Assembly (NCBI GenBank): GCA_943736015.1
Contig: OX031072.1
Coordinates: 11,683,501 to 11,747,500, forward strand
DNA: 64,000 nucleotides
From: Tridacna crocea
Lineage: Eukaryota > Mollusca > Bivalvia > Cardiida > Cardiidae
Direction of reading: 5' to 3'
Shown: in pieces, positions 44,466 through 55,602 of the stretch
Position numbering within the stretch: position 1 is the stretch's first letter
How the letters are laid out: each line of letters begins with the position of its first letter
Position numbers and translations under genes: made by a program
Notes under the pieces: model-generated
What the model saw: only the letters and a program-made list of their open reading frames with translations
What the model was told of the DNA's origin: nothing
The model's database searches: none

Positions 44466-47400
44466 TGTAGCAACCAGTTTTGCAATAAAAACGAGAATTG
44501 CAATAAATTATTGCAAAACTCGTTGCGATGACAGGAACTTTATTACATTTGACTTCACAACCAGTTTTGCAATAAAAACGAGAATTGCAATAAACTCATT
44601 ATATGGACCATATATGATCGTTTTCTAGTCAAAACCAAATTGAAATACAATTTAATGTTAAATGGGAGTATATAAGACCCAAATTAAGTTACAGAAAGTG
44701 TGCTTCAAAGACCAATAGAAACATTTCAGGCTAAACACTATTAAGACTGAAAACATTTGGAAACTGTCATAAAGTCTATAAGATGACGTAAACAGCATGA
44801 AATTTGGATCGGTTCAGAAACAATATGTCTTAAACCAGTATTGCAGGAAATTATTGCAAAACTCGTTGCGATGACAGGCACTTTATTACATTTGACTTCA
44901 CAACCAGTGTTGCAATAAAACCGAGAATTGCAACAAACTCATTATATGGACCATACTTGATCGTTTTCTAGTCAAAACCAATTTCAAATACAATTTAATG
45001 TTAAATGGGACTATGTAAGACCTGAATTAAGTTACAGAAAGTGTGCTTCAAGGACCAATAGAAACATTTCAGACTAAACACTATTAAGGCTGAAATCATT
45101 TGGAAACTGTCAGAAAGTCTATTAGATGACGTAAACAGCATGGAATTTGGATCGTTTCAGAAATAATACGTCTTAAACCAGTATTGCAGGAAACTATTGC
45201 AAAACTCGTTGCGATGACAGGAACTTTATTAGATTTGACTTCACAACCAGTTTTGCAATAAAACCGAGAATTGCAATAAACTCTTTATATGGACCATACT
45301 TGATCGTTTTCTGGTCAAAACCAAATTGAAATACAATTTAATGTTAAATGGGACTATGTAAGACCCAAATTAAGTTACAGAAAGTGTGCTTCAAAGATCA
45401 ATAGGAACATTTCAGGCTACACACGATTAAGGCTGAAATCATTTGGAAACTGTCAGAAAGTCTCATAGTTGACGTAAACAGCATGGAATTTGGATCGGTT
45501 CAGAAACAATACATCTTTAACCAGTATTGCAGGAAATTATTGCAAAACTCGTTGCGATGACAGGAACTTTATTAGATTTGACTTCACAACCAGTTTTGCA
45601 ATAAAAACGAGAATTGCAATAAACTCATTATATGGACCATACTTGATCGTTTTCTAGTCAAAACCAACTTCAAATACAATTTAATGTTAAATGGGATGAT
45701 GTAATACCCAAATTAAGTTACAGAAAGTGTGCTTCAAAGACCAATAGGAACATTTCAGGATTAACACTATTAACACTGAAATCATTTGGAAAATGTCATA
45801 AAGTCTATTAGATGACGTAAACAGCATGAAATTTGGATCGGTTCAGAAACAATATGTCTTAAACCAGTATTGCAGGAAATTATTGCAAAACTCGTTGCGA
45901 TGACAGGAACTTTATTAGATTTGACTTCACAACCAGTGTTGCAATAAAAACGAGAATTGCAACAATTTCATTATATGGACCATACTTGATCGTTTTCTAG
46001 TCAAAACCAATTTCAAATACAATTTAATGTTAAATGGGACTATGTAAGACCCAAATTAAGTTACAGAAAGTGTGCTTCAAAGACCAATAGAAACATTTCA
46101 GGCTGAACACTATTAAGGCTGAAATCATTTGGAAACTGTCAGAAAGTCTATTAGATGACGTAAACAGCATGGAATTTGGATCGTTTCAGAAATAATACGT
46201 CTTAAACCAGTATTGCAGGAAATTATTGCAAAACTCGTTGCGATGACAGGAACTTTATTAGATTTGACTTCACAACCAGTTTTGCAATAAAACCGAGAAT
46301 TGCAATAAACTAATTTTATGGACCATACTTGATCGTTTTCTAGTCAAAACCAATTTCAAATACAATTTAATGTTAAATGGGACTATGTAAGACCCAAATT
46401 AAGTTACAGAAAGTGTGTTTCAAGGACCAATAGAAAAATTTCAGGCTAAACACTATTAAGGCTGAAATCATTTGGAAACTGTCAGAAAGTGTATTATACG
46501 ACGTAAACAGCATGGAATTTGGATCGTTTCAGAAATAATACGTCTTAAACCAGTATTGCAGGAAATTATTGCAAAACTCGTTGCGATGACAGGAACTTTA
46601 TTAGATTTGACTTCACAACCAGTTTTGCAATAAAACCGAGAATTGCAATAAACTCATTATATGGACCATACTTGATCGTTTTCTGGTCAAAACCAAATTG
46701 AAATACAGTTTAATCTTAAATGGGACTATGTAAGACCGAAATTAAGTTACAGAAAGAGTGCTTCAAAGACCAATAGGAACATTTCAGGCTAAACACGATT
46801 ACGGCTGAAATCATTTGGAAACTGTCAGAAAGTCTCATAGTTGACGTAAACAGCATGGAATTTGGATCGTTTCAGAAATAATACGTCTTTAACCAGTATT
46901 GCAGGAAATTATTGCAGAACTCGTTGCGATGACAGGAACTTTATTAAATTTGACTTCACAACCAGTTTTGCAATAAAACCGAGAATTGCAATTAACTCAT
47001 TATATGGACCATACTTGATCGTTTTCTAGTCAAAACCAACTTCAAATACAATTTAATGTTAAAGGGAACTATGTAAGACCCAAATTAAGATACAGAAAGT
47101 GTGCTTTAAAGACCAATAGGAACATTTCAGGCTAAACACTATTAAGGCTGAAATAATTTGGAAACTGTCAGAAAGTCTATTAGATGACGTAAACAGCATG
47201 GAATTTGGATCGGTTCAGAAACAATACGTCTTAAACCAGTATTGCAGGAAATTATTGCAAAACTCGTTGCGATGACAGAAACTTTATTACATTTGACTTC
47301 ACAACCAGTTTTGCAATAAAACGGAGAATTGCAATAAACTCATTATATGGACCATACTTGATCGTTTTCTAGTCAAAACCAATTTCAAATACAATTTAAT

Positions 47401-49756
47401 GTTAAATGGGACTATGTAAGACCCAAATTAAGTTACAGAAAGTGTGCTTCAAGGACCAATAGAAACATTTCAGACTAAACACTATTAAGGCTGAAATCAT
47501 TTGGAAACTGTCAGAAAGTCTATTAGATGACGTAAACAGCATGGAATTTGGATCGTTTCAGAAACAATACGTCTTTAACCAGTATTGCAGGAAATTATTG
47601 CAAAACTCGTTGCGATGACAGGAACTTTATTAGATTTGACTTCACAACCAGTTTTGCAATAAAAACAAGAAATGCAATAACCTCATTATATGGACCATAT
47701 TTGATCGTTTTCTAGTCAAACCAACTTCAAATACAATTTAATGTTAAATAGGACTATGTAAAACCTAAATTAAGTTACAGAAAGTGTGCTTCAAGGGCCA
47801 ATAGGAACATTTCAGGATAAACACTATCTACGCTGAAATCATTTGGAAAATGTCATAAAGTCTATTAGATGACGTAAACAGCATGAAATTTGAATCGGTT
47901 CAGAAACAATACGTCTTAAACCAGTATTGCAGGAAATTATTGCAAAACTCGTTGCGATGACAGGAACTTTATTACATTTGACTTTTCAACCAGTTTTGCA
48001 ATAAAACCGAGAATTGCAGGCTTAACAGTGTTTAGCCTGAAATGTTCCTATTGGTCTTTGAAGCACACTGTCTTATATAGTCCCATTTAACATTAAATTG
48101 TATTTCAATTTGGTTTTGAAATGTTCCTATTGGTCTTTGAGGCGCACTTTCTGTAACTTAATTTGGGTCTTACATAGTCCCATTTAACATTAAATTGTAT
48201 TTGAAATTGGTTTTCACTAGAAAACGATCAAGTATGGTCCATATAATGAGTTTGTTGCAATTCTCGTTTTTATTGGAAAACTGGTTTTGAAGTCAAATCT
48301 AATAAAGTTCCTGTCATGGCAACGAGTTTAGCAATAATTTCCTGCAATACTGTTTTAAGACGTATCATTTCTGAAACGATCCAAATCCCATGGTGTTTAC
48401 GTCATCTTATAGACTTTCTGACATTTTCCAAATGATTTCAGCCTTAATAGTGTTTATCCTGAAATGTTCCTATTGGTCTTTGAAGCACACTTTCTGTAAC
48501 TTAATTTGGGTCTTACATAGTCCCATTTAACATTAAATTGTATTTGAAGTTGGTTTTGACTAGAAAACGATCGAGTATGGTCCATATAATGAGTTTATTG
48601 CAATTTTCGTTTTTATTGCAAAACTGGTTGTGAAGTCAAATCTAATAAAGTTCCTGTCATCGCAACGAGTTTTGCAATAATTTCCTGCAATACTGGTTAA
48701 AGAGGTATTGTTTCTGAACCGATCCAGATTCCATGCTGTTTACGTTTTACGTAAATATGAGACTTTCTGACAGTTTCCAAATGATTTCAGCCTGAATAGT
48801 GTTTAGCCTGAAATGTTCCTATTGGTCTTTGAAACACACTTTCTGTAACTTAATTTCGGTCTTATATGGTCCCATTTAACATTAAATTGTATTTCAATTT
48901 GGTTTTGACCAGAAAACGATCGAGTATGGTCCATATAATGAGTTTATTGCAATTTTCGTTTTTATTGCAAAACTGGTTGTGAAGTCAAATCTAATAAAGT
49001 TCCTGTCATCGCAACGAGTTTTGCAATAATTTCCTGCAATACTGGTTAAAGACGTATTGTTTCTGAAACGATCCAATTTCCACGCTGTTTACGTCATGTA
49101 ATAGACTTTCTGACAGTTTCCAAATTATTTCAGCTTAATAGTGTTTAGCCTGAAATGTACCTATTGGTCTTTAAAGCACACTTTCTGTATCTTAATTTGG
49201 GTCTTACATAGTCCCCTTTAACATTAATTTGTATATGAAGTTGGTTTTGACCAGAAAACGATCAAGTATGGTCCATATAATGAGTTTATTGCAATTCTCG
49301 GTTTTATTGCAAAACTGGTTGTGAAGTCAAATGTAATAAAGTTCCTGTCATCGCAACGAGTTTTGCAATAATTTCCTGCAATACTGGTTTAAGACATATT
49401 GTTTCTGAACCGATCCAGATTCCATGCTGTTTACGTCAACTATGAGACTTTCTGACAGTTTCCAAATGATTTCAGCCTGAATAGTGTTTATCCTGAAATG
49501 TTCCTATTGGTCTTTGAGGCACACTTTCTGTAACTTAATTTGGGTCTTATATACTCCCATTTAACATTAAATTGTATTTCAATTTGGTTTTGACTAGAAA
49601 ACGATCATATATGGTCCATATAATGAGTTTATTGCAATTCTCGTTTTTATTGCAAAACTGGTTGTGAAGTCAAATGTAATAAAATTCCTGTCATCGCAAC
49701 GAGTTTTGCAATAATTTATTGCAATTCTCGATTTTATTGCAAAACTGGTTGCTACA
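44466..49756. mobile_element. 5.29-kb foldback element with arms of 343-bp tandem units
   Basis: The ends are TGTAGCAACC and GGTTGCTACA, perfect 10-bp inverted repeats, and the inversion continues inward with one or two mismatches for over 60 bases. The direct duplication GCGCTT flanks it (44,460-44,465 and 49,757-49,762). The left arm holds 11 forward units: the anchor TTGCAAAACTCGTTGCGATG starts at 44,511, 44,854, 45,197, 45,540, 45,883, 46,226, 46,569, 46,912 (variant), 47,255, 47,598 and 47,940, a spacing of 343 bp in nine of ten steps and 342 in the last. The right arm holds five inverted units (anchor ends at 48,334, 48,677, 49,026, 49,368 and 49,711). No unit encodes a protein. The design recalls foldback elements (Drosophila FB, Galileo, sea urchin TU), which also carry tandem repeats in long inverted arms, but those units are unrelated by eye. 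Confidence 0.9.
48018..48125. other. Arm junction of the foldback element
   Basis: The forward array stops at ACCGAGAATTGCA and the inverted array begins GGCTTAACAGTGTTTAGCC. The first inverted piece is damaged: it lacks the segment TTCTGTAACTTAATTTGGG and breaks off after TTTCAATTTGGTTTTG. The inverted array then restarts with AAATGTTCCTATTGGTCTTT. There is no unique loop sequence, so the two arrays are joined directly by a rearrangement. Confidence 0.8.
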
Positions 49757-49762
49757 GCGCTT

Positions 49763-49775
49763 AGCAGCCTACAGG
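49763..49775 (-). mobile_element. Right remnant of the TTAA-2 host copy
   Basis: AGCAGCCTACAGG followed by TTAA (49,776-49,779), the family's terminal sequence in reverse. Confidence 0.7.
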
Positions 49776-49861
49776 TTAACTATTTCCATCTGTCAATAGG
49801 AACCTTAATACTAGAATTTCAAGACTGCGTTCGCACAAGCTATTCTCATCACATCACATTA

Positions 49862-49935
49862 GTTAAATCAAGGATAAGACTGCATACTGTGCTAGTTGAT
49901 CCGGCTCTGCAGAGTTTGCACTGAAAGAGCTCACC
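49862..49935. mobile_element. TTAA-2 core relic
   Basis: TCAAGGATAAGACTGCATAC, then GTGCTAGTTGATCCGGCTCT. Decayed. Confidence 0.35.
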
Positions 49936-50335
49936 AGACGAAGCCTTAATAAATCTTTCTTTCTCAGTAATAAACACTAGTTGACGTTGTTCTATCTCTA
50001 ATTTACGTATCTACGACCTATCTATTATGTAAATATTGATCTATGTTTACATAAATATTGTCAAGAACTATTGTGGGATGATTTACGAGATGTATTTCTA
50101 CGCCAGATATCTGTCTTGTCGGGCCCTTGCAGAAGTAATTGAAACTTACTTTCAACGAGTGAATTCGACTGATTCATTGAAAGTGTAAAGGGTTGATTGA
50201 TTGATGTTTTCACTTTACTTTCGACATTACTTAGCAAAATTACTGCGACAGCTAACATATTCATGTATATATGCTGGGTTTCGCCAGTCCTAGGCTAGGG
50301 CTCTGAAGCATTGACACCCCACGAAAAATCACGTC

Positions 50336-50410
50336 GTCGGTTTACTTCGAAAACCTTGTAACTACAGCTTGTTATAAGCTGTAGTTACGAGGTTTTGGAA
50401 GTAAACCGAC
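50336..50410. repeat. 75-bp hairpin: 35-bp arms, 5-base loop
   Basis: Arm 50,336-50,370 (starting GTCGGTTTACTTCG, ending ACTACAGCTT) pairs with 50,376-50,410 with only two mismatches; the loop is GTTAT. A homologous hairpin at 33,190-33,249 shares the inner arms. The stem size resembles a microRNA precursor or the substrate of a small-RNA pathway; equally it may be a tiny foldback transposon. A tRNA-like SINE head follows 10 bases downstream. Confidence 0.85.
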
Positions 50411-50420
50411 AAAGTGCTTC

Positions 50421-50488
50421 AAGTTAGGCTCGAAACCTGGGCCTCCAGGCTATAAGACCTACGCTTTACCCCTGAGCCACGCAGGAGA
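50421..50488 (-). mobile_element. tRNA-like SINE head, minus strand
   Basis: On the minus strand, TGGCTCAGGGGTAAAGCG is a good A-box and GGTTTCGAGCC a near-perfect B-box at the normal tRNA spacing. The acceptor arms do not pair and the anticodon region is irregular, so a functional tRNA is unlikely. It may belong with the adjacent hairpin as one composite element. Confidence 0.45.
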
Positions 50489-52590
50489 TACATATTTTTT
50501 TTAATCAAATTATACAGTTCCTGTTCCCTGATATTGTTATTGGTTTCGATTTGTATAAACCACGATGAAGCTTACATAACAGCGTTTAAGCACTTACAGA
50601 AAATACATTTGAGTGGCGGTCAATGGAATCAGGGTCTAATGCATTATACCAAGCAGGTACTCGCATAATCATAGATCCTTAAAATCAACACTTTGTCATA
50701 CAACCGACAGAACCGTTAGGTGCCAATTGACAAATTGTGTGCCCTGTGTTGAAGGAATTAATGATAAAGCATCCTAATGGGATCTATGTAACATGGCCTC
50801 TCATCGCCGAAAATCGAACGGATTTGGCTGATACCCGGATAATCCGTAATTGATCGCCTATAGACGCTGTTTCCCCGCATTGATTACGAGTTATCGAGTC
50901 TTCGCCGAATCCCTGCAATTATTGCAACTAAAGGCAATGTTACAAGAATACATTTCGGATGCCATGTCCTTAAGCAAGGAATGTCCTTTTTTCGCTCCAT
51001 TATTCCGTGATTATTTAAGGATGTGTGTCTGAAGACTGGTATCATTAGGTCATTTCATGTCGAATAGGTGGCAGTCTTAAAGAAAACAAGTCAAGTGACT
51101 CTAGTACAATACACAAAATCGCTGAGGACTAGTGATTCATTATTTGCATAAGGAAGGTCTAGCACTTGAGCATATCCATATTGATAAAAAGCTACAGTCA
51201 AAAGGATCTAATCGTAGCAGGCAGAATGACGGCTGACAGGCGAGTAATAAAGGAACATGTTTCCAGTACAACTTAGATTTCATAAGTAAGAGTACATTCC
51301 ATTCTTGCGGAAGATCTTGCTATGAGAAAGCTTTTAGCCGTCGAGTACCAAAACTCTGAGGAGTATATGAGAAGTACAAATGTCAGACTTCGCCGCATGT
51401 TTATCTGAAGTATTTAAAGGCAGTTCCTTCTAACCTCCTACAAATTTTTGTGACAATGGATGAAATGCGAGTCTATCGTTCATCCATAAAGCCAAACAAC
51501 AGTCTACATAAGGTTGCCTCCCACCAAAGAAGGCAACGACCGTTTCATCACCTTAAAAAGTTCAGGTCTTGGTTTCCTGGCATCAACGGCATACATTGTG
51601 CATCAGCTCCTAGATAGTTAGAAGAAAATGATAAAATCAAGAGACGGGAAAAACAAGTAGAAGTGTGTTGTTTCAATAGGAAAATCCCCTCCTTAAAAGC
51701 CCATCTATCCATGGATGACACGATCGCGTATTGCCTATTAGACGTGAGTTTAGGCATTGTGTATAATTTTCTCGGTCGGTCGTTTTACGTGTATTATGTA
51801 TGATTTCAAATCACAAATATGTAACAGTAAGTTTTTCTTGGTCGGAGTACAGCTAGCATATGTAAAAATGATAAGTTTACTGTTTACACGAGCATAGAAT
51901 CCATATCTAAGGAAAATTTCGATTAGCAATGCCGAAAATAAAACCCATTTTTATGGACACGGTATTGGCATCGTTCTTCAATGCTTTTAGGCCAAACTCA
52001 CATAGTATCAATGTAACACCTTTCACCGCTTAATGATCGAGTCTATACCTTTTGTGTATTTTCAAGGCATATTGCCTTATCTTTTTATTTGTGTGGACCG
52101 ATCACAATAAAAAAATAAATGGAAACAACTGCTATCATTGTTAGCGTACGAAATCGGGACTAATGACACTATTTTTTGCTTGAAAAAAAATGGCGCAACT
52201 CAAGATAATTAAATAAGATTTCCCAAACCGCGTAAAACACTTGTTTTAGTTCTCAAGACCAAACAAGCAATGAATTCAGTGACCTCGATGAACCTATTTC
52301 ATCAATCTCTCAAAAACGATTTCAGTCCTGTCACGTGTTGTACACCTTCAAAAACAAGGATTCTAAGCATTCCAGTCGATTTCACCAATTTTTTGCCCAC
52401 CATTACCGTAGATGAAAGCAGTCTGAAAATTGCCCAAAGGATAAAGTTACCGGTACCAAAGATGATAAGCGTGATGTTGTTTACCCCCCAAACAGAACAT
52501 TTGGAATTAGAGAAACGGTGCTTCTCCTGAAATTGAGAAACTGCAGATGGAGAGGAAAAAATGATTGAGAAAGAAGTTTTCAATTAATAT
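50489..52590. other. No recognised feature
   Basis: Mixed composition. Short frames (60-86 codons) on both strands have no family signature. The segment 52,240-52,590 may belong to the downstream part of the dead Harbinger element, but nothing diagnostic is visible. Confidence 0.35.
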
Positions 52591-52599
52591 AAGAATTAA

Positions 52600-53600
52600 G
52601 GTACAAATGATCAATGAAAGTGCATTGTTCACCATTGCGTTCCTCATAGAGACACCACTTGCTCTTTCTGAAAGTATGGGATTTCCAGGATCATCATCAG
52701 GTTTGGCTGCCGTCGATTCTACCGCTGAAGTGGCACATCTTCAAAATCAGAGAGTCTTCTGTTAACAGCAATGTTGGAAAGGACTGCACATACCGCATTT
52801 ATTTCACACTATTTCTGTGAGTTGTATCAGAGATGACTTTGCAGGCATTTGAATCGCCGTTTCTGTTGACCAATTCCTCTCTCAACAAGGCACATTGTTT
52901 TCTTGTTGGATTTATTGAAGCAAAGTCTGTGGGTTTAGGATCGGAGTCATTTACCACGACCGCAGTAGAAATCCAAGAATAATTCTCTCCACCGCAGCGC
53001 GACAGAATTCCACTTTTCCCCTACAATTACTGAGCCATGCGTACCCCTTGGCCATTGAGCAGCAACAGTCTTAAATTGATATTGAGCATCAGTTACAACT
53101 TGGGTGGTGTTTATCGAAAAGTTTTTTTTTTTTCCGCTCGAAGTGATGAGATTAGCCATACAACCAAACGTGCGTTCCATCTACAGCACTTATTAAACTG
53201 GGTAAATTTGCCATCTCGCAACTCTACTACACTGAGATTTCATCCCGTTCTGGAAACGTTACTAGAAAGCAAATGGCACTGGACGTTTGTTACCTGCGTA
53301 AAAAAAGCTGCTCATTGAAGGCTGTGAAATAAGCACTGAATCCCAAGCAAGTATCCGAAAGGACCCGGTGGCAAAAAAAGCGTAATGCTGCAAGGACTTA
53401 TAGTTCCCTCGGTAATGTAAGGTTTCTCTATGCTTTTGTGTCAAGCTCATCTCCCACTGCATCAATCAATTGCAAAACCGTTTCTTGATCAAGGTATACC
53501 TTTGGTATAATTCTTAATCATCGTATGCATCCAAAATATGTAGCCGATCCCGGAAAACTCTTTCTCTACGAATAGTACTCCTTCTTACGAACTCCCCTTG
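52600..53600 (-). pseudogene. PIF/Harbinger (HARBI1-like) transposase pseudogene
   Basis: Reading the minus strand from high to low coordinates, the order of motifs is that of DDE transposases of the Harbinger type. RDRLHILDAYDD (about 53,516-53,555) comes first. VLAALRFF then shifts frame at an A7 run (53,373-53,379) into ATGSFRILAWDSVLISQPS, the helix-turn-helix region. ISAVDGTH (DGTH at 53,167-53,181) contains the first catalytic Asp, and TTQVVTDAQYQF (53,082-53,096) the second. QWPRGTHGS (53,031-53,046) has Gly where HDS is usual. VERGIGQQKRRF (52,851-52,887) and INAVCAVLSNIA (52,761-52,797) close the domain. Stops and at least three frameshifts, one near a T12 run at 53,122-53,133, break it, so it is dead. 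No Myb-like partner gene is seen. Confidence 0.85.
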
Positions 53601-53810
53601 CACCGCAAACATTAATGCAACCATTCCACTGAAATAGCTGTTCAAGAAATCCTGCGATTAACCAACTGTATCATACTATGACTGCCCACGAGGTGTCTCA
53701 GATATACGTGCCGTTTAAAGCCTTACATATTAGGTAAGTATCATATTGAATTGCACTTTGGTATTATACTTGAGAAAAGTACAAGTATATGAATCCTCTT
53801 TGAATTAAGT

Positions 53811-53832
53811 ACGTTCATGAATACGGGCCCTG
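53811..53832 (-). mobile_element. Terminal sequence of the dead Harbinger element
   Basis: ACGTTCATGAATACGGGCCC lies about 230 bp upstream of the transposase relic. Its last 15 bases, with TG, are identical to the right end of the 164-bp MITE at 39,155-39,318. The matching end on the far side (below 52,600) was not found. Confidence 0.6.
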
Positions 53833-54109
53833 GCAAATCCGTTATCAAAGTGAATAAGTGTGCAGACTTGCTTCCAAATGACGCATGACAATAAGCAACG
53901 GAAAAGAAGAATTGCCACTGGTACTGACAAAATAATGTTGTAGAGCAGAATATTCAGGAAAAGGCCAGGTACCGTTTGTTTTAGATTAGACAAAGAGCAA
54001 AAACTGAACAGAAATTTGAAGCGTTTGCAGTCGATAGAGCGTTCATCCAACTCGGAACAGGATACGTTTGGTTGAATGGGTTTTTCACAGATTCAAGATG
54101 GTAGATGGG

Positions 54110-54380
54110 TGATTAAGTGTGATTGTGGAGAAATTGAGTCTACCAAACATTATCTCTTAGAATGTAGCTCTGACAAGGCTGAGAGACTAAACTGAGAAGG
54201 AACTTGCTGGAAATTTGTTGTATAGCTCATCTGGATTTCCTTATTCACTTATATGCCAAATGTGATGGAGATTTCGCAGATAAAGTCTTGATCCTAACGG
54301 CATTTGAAACCATCATGATAGAAACAGACAAAAATGCCATATTGAATCCAGAACAAAATAATATTTTGATCAGCATCTAA
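54110..54380 (+). pseudogene. LINE reverse transcriptase, C-terminal relic
   Basis: From 54,118 the frame reads CDCGEIESTKHYLLEC, the CxCG...H...C zinc-knuckle-like motif found after the RT domain in many non-LTR retrotransposons. A one-base frameshift near 54,190 leads to a frame with HLDFLIHLYAKCDGDFADKV and a stop at 54,378. Nothing of the upstream RT core is recognisable, as expected for a 5'-truncated, decayed insertion. The clade is uncertain. Confidence 0.6.
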
Positions 54381-55370
54381 CACCAGGATACTTTCACAAG
54401 TGCAGAAGCATTTCGTTGTATAGTTGACCTTAGTGGTTTTATGACTTTTTAACCTTATACAGGAAATACCGTAGCAGAACTTGAAAATATGTCGTCGTTC
54501 CTGTAACGAATCTCTATATCCAGAGAAACTGATGGTAAGATATCATCGTGCAAGTACGATAGCATAGCTTTTTATTATTGACCTGGTATTTTTTTAGAAT
54601 TCATTTGTGCATGACTTGAAATAAGGTAAGATATATATACACACACGCTCATAAAAGATACTGGAAACACGACTAATTCATCTTTTTTCTGTGCCTAATT
54701 ATCTTACACTTCTGCCTCATGCACATGGTATCCTTCAACAAATAGTAGCAAAATTTACCACCGGTTTTGAACAATAAGTTTCTGTTTCACATTAACTTAT
54801 TGTGTGTTGCTTTTAAAGGTTGTTATTTAGATTTATCACATTTCATCTAATTGAAAAATCTATCTATCGCTGAAATTTATATGAAAAATCAATACAACTC
54901 ATCAATATTGAAGATATATAAAGAATGATAAAATCGCAATAAATTGTTAAGGCATTTTTAGATTTCGCGCCAAAAAAAAAAAGAAAAAAGAGACTGGCAC
55001 GTGACTAATGACGCTTAAATTCCCTAACATAACAAACATGTAATTTTTTTTCCATAATGTGTTCTCTGGACACTATATTTGAAGCTTCTTATGTGTACTA
55101 TGTGAAAATGGACCATGTTTCCCGTCGATGTAGACCTGGACCATAGTAAATCTCTAAGTTATCTTGTTGTCGGATGGTTTTCAACTACTCGGGTTGTGGA
55201 TGAAAATTAAAACGCTTTGCGAGTATAATAATGATTTTTTTTTTAATTTTGTAAAATTTTCGTCCCAAACTTTGAAGGACTACCTTTAACTGCTATCGAA
55301 ATAACAAAAAAAAAACCCGACATGTTGCAAATTCAAATCTCTTTCATTAAGGAATCTTGCATTATTGCGA
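54381..55370. other. No recognised feature
   Basis: AT-rich with A and T homopolymers near 54,973 and 55,236. Nothing else is seen. Confidence 0.35.
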
Positions 55371-55374
55371 CGAC

Positions 55375-55440
55375 GATCGGACTGCACTTTCTATACAGTC
55401 TAATCTTGATGGACAGTGTCCGAAAGAGCCCCTCCAGTCA
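55375..55440. mobile_element. TTAA-2 core relic
   Basis: CGATCGGACTGCACTTTCTA, then ACAGTCTAATCTTGATGG and CAGTGTCCGAAAGAGCC. Confidence 0.5.
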
Positions 55441-55527
55441 CACTCTTCTAGCCTATGATTATATATTAGAACATCACACTATCGGTCATATCAGATCCAC
55501 GATACAACTGCATACTGACAAGGTTTT

Positions 55528-55598
55528 ACCCTAAGGCTACCAAGCACAACTCAAAGACCTTTAGAGGTTTCGTTTAACTTGTGTAGCAGGTTAAGGGT
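55528..55598 (+). mobile_element. TTAA-2 deletion derivative, about 70 bp
   Basis: ACCCTAAGGCTACCAAGC, then GTGTAGCAGGTTAAGGG and TTAA (55,599-55,602). Both ends are present but the whole core is absent. The left flank is TTTT rather than TTAA. Confidence 0.55.
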
Positions 55599-55602
55599 TA
55601 AT

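Noticed and set aside
44425..44628. Frame with the repeated peptide TSFAIKTRIAIN
   Set aside because: Arises from the inverted and repeated ends of the foldback element. The minus-strand frame at 48,894 is the same artefact.
44466..49756. CRISPR array or LTR retrotransposon
   Set aside because: Units are 343 bp without spacers, arms are inverted rather than direct, and there is no coding capacity.
50421..50488. Functional tRNA gene
   Set aside because: A- and B-boxes are good but acceptor and anticodon arms do not pair; treated as a SINE head.
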